From positions 20,981,068-21,045,067 of the forward strand of contig CM073538.1 of assembly GCA_037074615.1 (NCBI GenBank): a DNA stretch of 64,000 nt. The letters are read 5' to 3'. This document shows positions 11,590-21,969 of the stretch, in pieces. The notes under the pieces are model-generated. The model made no database searches and was not told the origin of the DNA. It worked only from the letters and a program-made list of their open reading frames with translations. Source of the stretch: Leucaena leucocephala. Its lineage: Eukaryota; Streptophyta; Magnoliopsida; Fabales; Fabaceae. A program made the position numbers and the translations under genes. Every line of letters begins with the position of its first letter. The first letter of the stretch is position 1.

Positions 11590-14500
11590 CATTATTACAA
11601 AGAGGCTTTTGTTTTTCACACCCAAATGATAGTTCCATCCCCGTGGGTACGGTCGCCCTATACATGCATTGCATCTTCTAGGCTCTTATAGAGACCAAAA
11701 GTGTTTATGCAAACGCAATATACCTTTTTTTTCCAGATGAAATGATTAAGTTCCAGATATGTGTCTGAAAGTGTTTATGGCATGGGATTTTTTTTAAAAT
11801 AAAAATAAAAAATTGATATAGAATCATGATATTTTTTTTTATTATTTATTAACAACCACTAATCTGATTTACAAAAATATAGGTCTAAAATAAAAAAAAT
11901 CTTGCTACTTCTAAATAATTATGGCATTTGCATATCTAAGATTATTAGAACATGAGATTACTAATTAAGTTAAAATAACCTATAACTAATCAATTTAAAC
12001 TCCTTATAATTGACTCATAATCATTTTAGAATAATTTGTTATTGCTATCAACTATAATTTTGAATTATAGATAAAAATATTTCTAATTTTTTATATAATT
12101 ATCTCATATAAAATATTATTAGGTTAGGTTATATTCAAATATTATTAGTTTAATTGAGTATATATATTTAAATATATATTTATTTATATAATTGTTTAAA
12201 AAGAATCAAATCTCCTCTTATTAACTTAATTATCATTTGTTAATATGATTTTTTATCTATAAAGTTATTGACATTTCAGTATTAAATGACGTAGACAAAC
12301 GATCGTTTGAGAGTGAAAATCTTTTTAAGTTGAACATATTAAAAAGTTTACGAGTCCTAATTATACTATGTGACTCCTAAATTACATACAGTATCACCTA
12401 AATTTTCAGTGGCCTCATTGTGTATAATTATATTATACCTTCTCAAAAATAAAATTATTAAAAATTAATACAAAGTAAATACTATATTATATTCAATTAG
12501 TAAATAATTACACAAGTTCAAAAATTTCTTATCAGGTTTTAAAAATAATAGAATAATTTGTATAATCTTAAAATCTTCCAAACAAGAAGGATCATAAACC
12601 TTTATGTTTGGCTGGTATATTCAATAAGAAGAAGAAATGCTTTCAATTTAATAATATATAAATATATAGATTGAAATAAAAATTTTAATATTTTTGTGGG
12701 CAAATTCCTTTTGAAAATTTGCATTTCTTTTTTTTTTTAGCAAAAAAAAGAAGAAGAAAAGAATATAAATCACGAGGCAGAAATAGCTGGGATTCCGTAT
12801 ACTGGTGTACCAGAATTGATAGTTAGGTCCACTACCGATAAGCTCAACCAGCGTACGGCGAAGGCGTCCCCATGTGAACCGATTTATTTTCCATAAATCA
12901 TCTAAAGATCTAATTAAAAATTAAAAGGGAAAAATTCTCCTTCAACATGTATGTTTTTATTCATAAGATGTCAGCTCAGAATATTAGTTAAATTTCAAAT
13001 CACACTGGAAAGGCACTAACAATGGCCGATATTTAAAAAAAAAAATTAACAAAGAAAGCTATGAGTGTGAGTGAGAAAGTGAGAACGTGTCACTAATACA
13101 TTCGTATAATAATAGAGACTCGTTATTCCAGTTCAACAGGTCAGCTCTAGAAGACGGATCTTTAGGCTATCCATTATTTTTTGAAGGAATTAGGAATATA
13201 ATTCTCATACTTAGGAGTTGAGTACCAACTTATACGACATTTAGTTTATATCTTTTTATTTTATATAAAAAATTAAAAAAAAATTAGACTACCCACGATC
13301 TAAAAATATTATTTTTAACTATGAGATTAAATGATATATATATATATATATGTTTTGTTAATTATGATCTTAATAATACTTTCATATTTATTTAGATATA
13401 AAGATATCTCTTTTAAGTAGAGTGAAATATTGGGTTTATATTATCCAATATCCATCATCATATTCTTCTCTCATTTTCTCTTAAATTTTTATTAGCACTA
13501 AATATCTAATTGACTTTTGTATAAAAAAAATCTAATTGACTAATATCTCCCTCTTGCCTAGAATTAGAATACTAATACCATACAAGTTAAAGTGTCAATT
13601 TGATTTTCTCTAAAATTATAATTTAAAAAATATTTTAAATTAAATTAAAAATTAAATTAACAGTTATCAAATATCTAAAATAATTTATAGATTAGATTAT
13701 AATTTTATAAATTTAAAATTATAATTTTAAATAAACTTATAAGATTACCTTTAAGTGAAAAAAATATTTTTCAGTTATATAATAATTATTTTATCTTATT
13801 ATTTTACCTTATATACTTTTTAATAATTTATATATTAAAAAATTATTTTAATAATAATTATTTAAATAATTATTTTTTTTAAAAAAAAATTATTTTCTAT
13901 AGTCTATTATCCTAAAGTTAAATTAAAGGGGCCGCCCAAAAAGCTAAGATTCCTTCTAGAACATGACTAACTACACATAGTTAACACATTGACTCTCTCT
14001 CTTTCTCTCTCTCAATCATAAGCAGCGACATGTTTATAATATGCTATTATGATTGAATTTATAAGGGAGAGAGAAGATTTTATCTCCGTATATATAATTT
14101 TATTATAATTTATTATTATGTGTACTTTGTATTTTTAGAAAAGAATATATATTAAATAAAAATAAAATTATTAAATTATTAAATTTTAAAATATAATTAA
14201 TAAAATTTAAAAGAAATTAATAATACTTTATAAAATAGAGGAGATGCTTCATCACCACAAACGACATCGCCAAATGTCGGTTTAAACTTCAATATAAGCT
14301 TTGTAATGTGTATGGTGTTGCGAGGGTGAGCCTAGTTATGGAAAAGTTTAGAAGAATCTGAGCCATTGGATGTGACTCTGATCCACCATCCGTCCATCAC
14401 CTCCTTTCTGTTCACAGTAATGTTTCCTTTTCTCTTCCACCATCAATTCCTAATTCCAACGTTCAGGCAAATAAATAAATAAATAAAAGGAGGAATTATA

Positions 14501-15254
14501 TATATTTATATATAATTTTTTTTTTAAAAAAATAGGAGGATTGAATTCTAAAATGTCGTTAAATCCAAATACGCCTTTAGACTTAAAAAGAATTTATCAA
14601 ATATTTATAAATCATTTTATGTGTAATAAGAATTGAATTAATAAATTTATGAATTATAAATGATATATTTGCCAATTTCACTTTATCTTTATTGATTATG
14701 TACGGAATAATCATATTTTTCATTTTTGTTAGGGGCAGAATTATTTGATGATGAGGATTGAGTATTTCTGCTTTGTCTCTCATGAGTCATGACAATAATA
14801 ATGACAATTATAGTGATTGTCTAGTTTTAAATGAAACACCTAAATATATTAAATTAGGGGATGTAGTCTTTGAAAATTATTTTTCAAAGCTCGTGGATTT
14901 AAACAATATCTCCATATCGTGTATATCAATAAAAAAATAATAATATATCCATATCAATATATGAGATTTATTGGGATTATTATCCTCTAAAATTTTGTAA
15001 GGAGATTGAAGCTATAAAAAATAATGATAATAAAAAAAATTAAGGATTGCAGGATCTCCCTTTTTTTTCTTAACAAATTAAAAAAATTAATAACATCCAA
15101 AAAGATTTGGATAATCTCCTAAAAAAGGAATTGTCAAGCGGCAACAGGAAATTATAAAGGTTAAATTATCATATTAAATTCATTTTCCTCCTTCGAAATT
15201 CTGCAATATTTTGCAATTTATACTCTGCACTCTGCTCAAAGATGATTTTAATAT
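11590..15254. other. AT-rich intergenic region
   Basis: No gene supported. It has an (AT)n tract at about 13335-13352, a CT-rich tract at 13992-14014, and degraded MITE-like sequence around 13600-13910. ORFs at 14583-14783 and 14758-14940 overlap on opposite strands and match nothing I know. Confidence 0.45.
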
Positions 15255-15332
15255 GCATATTAAAATTTATCAAACATATTTGTGAAGATATATGTATATT
15301 AAAATTTATCAAACACATATGTGAAGACATAT
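15255..15332. repeat. Tandem duplication, 2 x 39 bp
   Basis: Unit 1 (15255-15293) and unit 2 (15294-15332) differ at only a few bases; both contain ATATTAAAATTTATCAAACA followed by a TGTGAAGA motif. Non-coding. Confidence 0.85.
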
Positions 15333-16076
15333 ATTTTTTTACGTTAATTTAGAATAAACCTTGTACAATCGAATATATCGAATTTTCTTAAAAAATATAT
15401 TCTTGTTTTATTCTGAAAAATAATTAGTAATTATTTTTTAAATCTCTTTTACTCATTGGAGTAAGAATATATAGCTATAAATAATAGAGATGATAATTGG
15501 AATTGGAAGTATAAGTAAGAAAGAAATTAGACCGCACATAGTGGAGAAATCAAAGGAGCCAAAAAAAAATTGTGAAAAAATAACTGAGCCATAATTAAAG
15601 ATCTCATCCTTGAAACTATCTAGAAAGGGATGAAGATTATGATTATAGTAGGTATAGATATTTGGCTTATCAATCACAATTCAAATTAACACCATTCATG
15701 TATCTAATATTTTATATATTTTTTAAAATAATGATTTAAATAGGTAATTTTGGCTTTTTATTTTAAAAATATATTCTTAAAAAAATACTATACAAATTTT
15801 TTTTAGAAACGTAAAAACAGATTTCATACATTTAAAGGGAAATTTCAAATAATATTATTATGACTAAATCTATAGATAATTATTCCATGGAAATTTGATT
15901 CTATGATTTTAATGACACTATATCATTCATATCAAACAATTTTTTGTCTATTAAGATAGCTATTTTATTTTATCTATTATCTTAACTCTATGATTTGAAA
16001 TCTTTTCTAGTTCCTGCTTATATATATCCCACTCTTGAACTGAAAAATATAACGGTCAAATTTTGTAATGCTAGTA
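15333..16076. other. AT-rich region upstream of the CUL1 retrocopy
   Basis: No gene supported. It contains one copy of a 26-bp direct repeat (15688-15713) whose partner lies just past the CUL1 retrocopy at 19482-19507. The minus ORF at 15453-15677 is not recognisable. Confidence 0.45.
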
Positions 16077-19000
16077 ATGGATCGAAAGGTGTAACATCCT
16101 ATACCCTCCATCGTAGATATTGTCTCTATTTGTAGCCATAGCCAAGAGTAGGGTTTTATTTTTCTGGGTGCAGCTGTAGCCACCCAGAAAACGCGTCTAC
16201 GAGAAGAAGGTATCCGCACCCTTATAAGGTATGTTTCATTCCCCTTCCTAACCGATGTGGGACTTCACAACATCTACCCCTCATAGGGGCCCAGCGACCT
16301 CGCTGTCACACCAACTGAAAGCCTAGCTCTGATACCAATTGTAACATCCAGATCCCTCCCTCGTAGATATTATCCCTATTTGCAGCCGTAGACAAGAGTA
16401 GGGTTTTGTTTCCCTGAGTGCAGCCTTAACCACCTAGAAAACGCGTCTACAAGGGGAAGGTATACGCACCCTTATAAGGCATGCTACATTCCCCTTCCCA
16501 ACCGATGTAGAACTTCACAATATCCACCCTCACAGGGACCCAGCGACCTCGCTGGCACACCGACCGGAGGCCTGGCTCTGATATCAATTGTAACATCCCA
16601 TACCCTCCATCGTAGATATTGTTCTTATTTATAGCCGTAGCCAAAAGCAGGGTTTTGTTTTCCTGGGTGAAGCGTAGCCACCCAAAAAATGCGTCTACGA
16701 GGGAAAGGTATCCGCACCCTTATAAAGTATGCTTCGTTCCCCTTCTCAACTGATGTGGAACTTCACAACATCTACCCCCATAGGGGCCCAGTGACCTCAC
16801 TAGCACACCGACCGGAGACCTGGCTCTGATACTAATTGTAACATCCAGATCCCTCCCTCATAGATATTATCCGTGTTTGCAGCTGTAGCCAAGAGTAGAT
16901 GTTTGTTTCTCTGGGTGCAGCCGTAGCCACCCAGAAAATGCGTTTACAAGGGGAAGGTATCTACACCCTTATAAGCATACTTTATTCCAATTTCCAACCG
17001 ATGTGAGACTTCATAACATCCACCCCCAACTGGAGGCCTGACTCTGATACCAATTGTAACATCCCATACCAATCGTAATCAAGAGTGGTTTTGTTTCTCT
17101 GGGTGTAGCTGTAGCTACCCAAAAAATGTGTCTACAAGGAGAAGGTATCTGCACCCTTATAAGGCATGCTTCGTCCCCATTCCCAACCGATATAGGACTT
17201 CACAACATCCACCCCCATAGGGGCCCAGCGACCTTGCTCTTGGCTACAGTTATAAACAGGAACAATATCTACGAGGGAGGAATTTGGATGTTACAGAAGG
17301 TCATTGAGCTGGAACGAGGATGGAACCAAATGCAGAAAGTTATACGAAGCTGAAGAACATTCTCAAAGACTTGCAAGAAAAGCCTTTCACTTTAAAAGAA
17401 TAGATGACTCTATACACTTCCCTATACAACATGTGCACTCAGAAGGCTCCATATGAATACTCTCAAGAGCTTTACAACAAATACAAAAAAATGTTTAATG
17501 AATATCTCAAATCTACTGTGTCTCCATCCTTAATAGAGAAGAACGATGAATTCTTACTCAAAGAGTTTCTCAGAAGATGGAACAACCACAAAGTTATGAC
17601 CAAATGACTCTCTCGCTTCTTCCATTATCTTAAACGTTACTTTATTTCTAGACGCTCATTGCCTTCTCTTGATACTTTTGCACTTTCTTATTTTCGTGAT
17701 TTGGTTTTCGTTAAGGTCAAAGCTAAAGCTACTAAAGCTATGATCTCTCTGATCCATAAAGAACGTGAGGAAGAGCAGATTGATCGATCTTTGTTAAAGA
17801 ATATTGTTAGTATCTACGTTGATATTGGTATGGCCTATTGTTATGAGAAGTATTTTGAAGTTCCTATGCTTGAAGATACCTAAACTTACTAGCAATAAAG
17901 GGGACAAACTGGATCGAGGTCAAATTGTGCCCAGATTATATGATCAAGGACAAGGAATCCTTGAAGAGGAAAAGGTGTAGAGTTAGAAAGGCTAGTTACT
18001 TACACTCTAGAACAAAGAAGAAATTAGTAGAGAAAGTTCATAATGTGTTGCTTGTCAGGCACGCAACTCAATTACTTGAGAAGGACAACTGTGGTATTCG
18101 TGTGTTGTTCAGAGATGATAAGGTGGAAGATCTCTCTAGAATGTACAGATTATATCATGAAATATCTAAAAGGTTGGATCTTATTGCTAATAACGCATGT
18201 TACAGATGAGGGTACCACATTGGTGCAACAGGATCAAGAAGCTTCGAGTGACAGTCATCATACAAACTCTGGCGTTCAAGAACAAGCCATTGTTAGGAAA
18301 TTCATTGAGATTCATGATAAATGCATGGCGTATGTGAAAGGTTACTTTATGAATAACGTTTTCTTCCACAAGGCATTGAAAGAAGCTTTTGAAGTATTCT
18401 GCAATAATCATTTCATGTGTTGAACTTCTCGCTAAGTTCTGTGACAATATTCTTAAGAAGGGTTGTGGAAGTGAGAAGCTGAGTGATGAGACAATAGATG
18501 GAACCCTAGAGAAGGTGGCCACCCTTCTTGTATATAACACTTACAAAGATATGTTTGCCGAGTTTCACCAGAAAAACTCGTTCGCCGGCTACTTTACGGC
18601 CGAAGTGCCAATGAGGATCATGAAAGATTTTCTTTTGTGCAAACTGAAGCAATAGTTTGGCGCACATTACACTTCAAAGAGGGAGGGGATGATCACAGAC
18701 TTGGCGATAGTTAGGGATAATCAAACAAGTTATGAGGAATATCTTTATGAAAATCCACAAGTAAATCTTGAGATTGACTTATCTGTTACTGTTTTTACCA
18801 TTGGATGGTGGCCCAGTTATAAGTCTTTTGGCCTCAATCTCCCTCCAGAGATGGTCAAGCATGTGGAAGTTTTCAATGGCTTTTATGAATCGAAAACAAA
18901 GATCAGGAAACTCTCAAGGATTTACTCTGTGGGAACTTGCAACATTAATGAAAAATTTCAACAGAAACCCATTGAACTCATGATTTCAACTTATCAAGCT

Positions 19001-19480
19001 ACGGTTCTTCTGTTATTCAACAATGCAGATAGATTGAGCTTCTCAGAGATTATGACTCAGTTAGAATTAGTCCATGAAGATCTGGTTCGTGTGCTTTATG
19101 CCCTGTCTTGTGTAAAATTCAATATACTTTCAAAGGAGCCAAACACGAAAATGATATCTCCTAGTGACATGTTCGAGTTCAACTCGAGATTTACGGATAG
19201 AACAAGGAGGATTAAGATCCATCTTCTGCCGATTGATGAGAGGAAAAAGATGGTAGAAGATGTTGACATAGATAGGAGATTTGCTATTGATGCTGCGATG
19301 GGGAGGATCATGAAGAGCAAGAAAGTTTTGGGGCATCAACAATTGGTTTTGGAATGTTTGGAGATGTTGAGTCGTATGTTCAAGTATGATATTGAAGTAA
19401 TCAAAAGGCGAATTGAGCATCTCATTGTTGGAGACTATATTGAAAGAGATTTCTAACACCTATAGAGATATCTAGCTTAT
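16077..19480 (+). pseudogene. CUL1: Processed CULLIN1 (CUL1) pseudogene, interrupted by a TRIM array
   Basis: The copy starts at ATG 16077 (codons Met-Asp-Arg-Lys), breaks after 16089, and resumes at 17296-17300 with VIELERGW, the canonical CUL1 start. It then reads through the whole cullin in pieces: LYTSLYNMCTQKAPYEYSQE, ERE-EEQIDRSLLKN, CPDYM, DDKVEDLSRM, RKFIEIHDK, FHKALKEAFEVFCN and others. No introns interrupt it, although plant CUL1 genes have many, so this is a retrocopy. Frameshifts and stops break it at about 17605, 17882, 18208 and 18420-18660. The longest intact piece (18689-19456, 255 codons) covers the C-terminal cullin homology region and the winged-helix region with RIMKSKKVLGHQ, which contains the conserved NEDD8-acceptor lysine context. 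It ends DYIERDF followed by stop; remains of the normal ending are visible out of frame to about 19480. CUL1 is the scaffold of SCF ubiquitin ligases; this copy cannot make a full scaffold. Confidence 0.93.
16085..17300 (-). mobile_element. Tandem array of TRIM-type LTR elements with inverted outer end, inserted in the CUL1 retrocopy
   Basis: Five near-tandem LTRs (plus-strand coordinates about 16090-16272, 16340-16522, 16589-16770, 16837-17018, 17055-17208) are separated by tiny internal domains of about 37-69 bp. Read on the minus strand each LTR begins TGTTGTGAAGTCCCACATCG and ends GGATGTTACA. Each is followed by TGGTATCAGAGC, the plant initiator-tRNA-Met primer-binding site (complement at 16326-16337). 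A purine-rich tract (GGGGTGGA type) precedes the next LTR. A CTTATAAGG TATA-like motif lies inside each LTR. There is no coding capacity. LTR 5 carries an internal deletion. The array ends with an inverted LTR fragment (about 17236-17295), so both outer ends are the same LTR terminus. Flanks AAAGG (16085-16089) and GAAGG (17296-17300) fit a 5-bp target-site duplication with one mutation. Confidence 0.9.
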
Positions 19481-19481
19481 A

Positions 19482-21329
19482 AACGCCATTCTTGTATCTA
19501 ATATTTTTTTATATTTACTTATACGTATTTTAACTTTTATAAGCTAGCAAGCTTTTCTTAATAAAGATTGAATATTGGACTTTTTTCTCTCTCTATTTCT
19601 TTTTCTCTCTTATCACAAGGGAGATCGTTATTTCACATGTCATGTAATTTTCAAACATAGCATTAGAATTTTCTTGCTCGCATAGTTGTTGTGATTTGGT
19701 GTACCACATACGTTGGTTAGACCAAAGTTATAAATATAACCATTAATGATGAAGAATTGAAGATGAGACGTATTTATCAATTATCATTATTTATAAAAAA
19801 TAACACGTATGTCCTCATATTTTTATTAACAATTATATATATTTTCCATATTTTAAAACAATTGATATATGTGTGTGTAAAGATGGCTTGACTTGAAACT
19901 GAAATTAATGACACTTCCCCATAAAACTTATCCCTCTTATATAGATATTTTTTTTCTGAGCATATATATCTTTTTATTAAAGATAATTTTGTTCAAAGTA
20001 CTATTAGATATTAAATGAGAGTATCTATCCTAACAAAAATTTAAATATTAATTTACCATATTATAAAGAACTAGTCAATTCTATTATATCTAACATTGTT
20101 GATGAGTCAAAACAATTTTTTTTATACAAAATTAAAAAAAAAAAAGAATTGAGTTCCCGCTAATTTGTCACTTGTCCGATGAGTCTCTATTCTCGTTTCA
20201 TTTCATGAGCCTAGTAGTGGGCCCTATAATCAAATTGCTATTTGAGAGTCCAAAATGGAAACCGATGTTGGTTGCGGTGTGGTTGTTGTAAGCCCAATTA
20301 GGCCCATGAGGCCCAGATATTAGAACAAGAGCTTCCCTGTTGGAATATAAAGGGAATATTCACCCATCATTCAACTGACAAAGAGATGAGACATATAACT
20401 ATTTAAAGTGTGTGCAATACATAGAGTATTATTTTATTATAGTTTTAGTCATGGCACTTGGAGAGATATCTTACTTCCTAGGTACTTACGTTTATGCCTG
20501 AGGGTAATAGATAGATCGCCCTGCCTGATATTGGAATTGCTTAGGATGATAGGAGACTTCGCTCTACCCTTGAATCGTGGGTGAGTATAACCCCTTTCCA
20601 AAAATTCTTATATAAAAAATAATAAAGGGAATATTCCGTAAATGAGAGTTGATACATATAGTAAAAAACGAACTCATTCCTATAAGGACACAAGTTCGAT
20701 TATTGCTGCTATCATGATGATTCATTTAATAAATTATCTCATAAGTCCTTATAAATACTCTCTAGATATTAGAGCTATGTCATAATTTTGATAGAGGATC
20801 AAGATCAAATCCATCCTAAATAAAATTAAAGGGAATATTCAATGGCACGTTGCTATCTAGAATAACTGTAATTAAAATGAATCTATTTCAAAAATTAATA
20901 ATGAAAATGGGAGGCCCATACTCTATACTTCATTTATCTTTCTTAAATAAAATTGTTTAATTATATAAAAAAAAGAAAAATAAAAATAATCACACAAATT
21001 GAGGTTTCGTGGGCGTTTAAAGTAATCCCTTTTTCAATGGACAGCGACGCAGGTAATGTTGCAAGGAACGTGATTCTTTATTTTTTTTATTTAATTAAAT
21101 GTATCCCAATTTACTTTAAACTTAAGACTAATAATCATTTTAGAGGTTTATAATACAAATGGTTCTCTTATCTCTCAATAAATATGTTTTTTAAAATTTA
21201 AATTTATATTATTTTTTTATAGAGATAAAATCGCTTACTATTATAATTAATTTATTATTAGTAGCACTGATTTTAGTTCCCCCCATGATTGGATTCCACA
21301 ACACTCAAGCACAAATAGAAGTATATAAT
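19482..21329. other. Repeat-rich intergenic region
   Basis: It contains the second copy of the 26-bp direct repeat (19482-19507) and an AATAAA at about 19560. A dispersed repeat lies at about 20395-20600 that resembles 43985-44220 (shared TATTATTTTATTATA and ATATCTTACNTCCTA blocks). A second dispersed repeat is listed separately at 20650-20820. No gene was recognised. Confidence 0.45.
20650..20820 (+). repeat. Dispersed repeat, possibly SINE-derived, copy 1
   Basis: It shares an ordered set of blocks with 43383-43565 and 45630-45815: ATATAGTAAAAAACGAACTC, ACACAAGTTCGATT (resembling a Pol III B box), CTCATTTAATAGATAATNTTATAA, and a TTAGAGC/TTTTGATAGAG end. No ORF. SINE origin is an inference; a clear A box and poly-A end were not seen. 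Confidence 0.4.
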
Positions 21330-21969
21330 TAGGGGTGTGCATGGGCAGGGCAATCCCCTTGTCCGATGTCCTGCCCCAAAAAGATTTGGGCTGCATTTTG
21401 CAGCTCGATACACGGTAAAAGCCCTAAAGCCCTAACTATTTCAGGCTAAGCATGGCCGGATTGGGCATGTTCAAATTGTGATGTTCCGCTCATATTGTGA
21501 GAAAAAATCTACAATCATAAATTTATAAAATAATATCATATTTATATCTTTAATAGTTAAATAATATCTATAATTCACTAAGAATAAAGTAACAAAAAGA
21601 TAGTAATTAAAATCTTAAAATCTATTGTATATATAAAAAAAATATTGAAATATGTAGAGGTCGGATATTTGTAGCGTTATTACAATACCAATAATCGAAT
21701 ACTTAACAAGTAAAGCAGATGAGCAACTTTGATATCTATATAAATATAAGAGTTATGTTTAATATTTTAAAAATGAGCAAGGAGAGTTGCTACCTAAAGT
21801 AAAAAGTGTAAAATTACAAATAGAATAAGTTAAAAAAAATAAGAATTTTAAAAAAAAGTAAAAAATAAAAAATATATATATAGGATCGGATTAAATGGAT
21901 AGGATAATATACCCTATCCAGTATCCTGTCCTGCCCGAAATTTGGCCCAGTGAAAACCCTTGAGTAATT
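21322..21969. mobile_element. Non-autonomous hAT-superfamily element, diverged, inverted relative to the 10.2-kb copy
   Basis: It starts at 21330 with TAGGGGTGTGCATGGGCAGG. Its interior (21500-21850) is the reverse complement of the AT-rich middle of the element at 10241-10990; for example GAGAAAAAATCTACAATCAT pairs with the region near 10780. The right end near 21961 (AAAACCCTT) is degraded and the GC-rich blocks have decayed. The 8-bp flanks (TATATAAT and a TGAGTAAT-like sequence) agree at only 5 of 8 positions, consistent with age. Confidence 0.75.

Noticed and set aside
16326..16337. GCTCTGATACCA motif considered as part of a tRNA gene
   Set aside because: It is only the initiator-tRNA complement, the primer-binding site; no cloverleaf surrounds it.
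16085..17300. Repeated period of about 250 bp considered as a CRISPR-like or satellite array
   Set aside because: Primer-binding site, purine tract and TG...CA ends identify LTR retroelements.
16007..17353. Minus- and plus-strand ORFs in the TRIM array
   Set aside because: They are short reading frames through LTR sequence; TRIM elements encode nothing.
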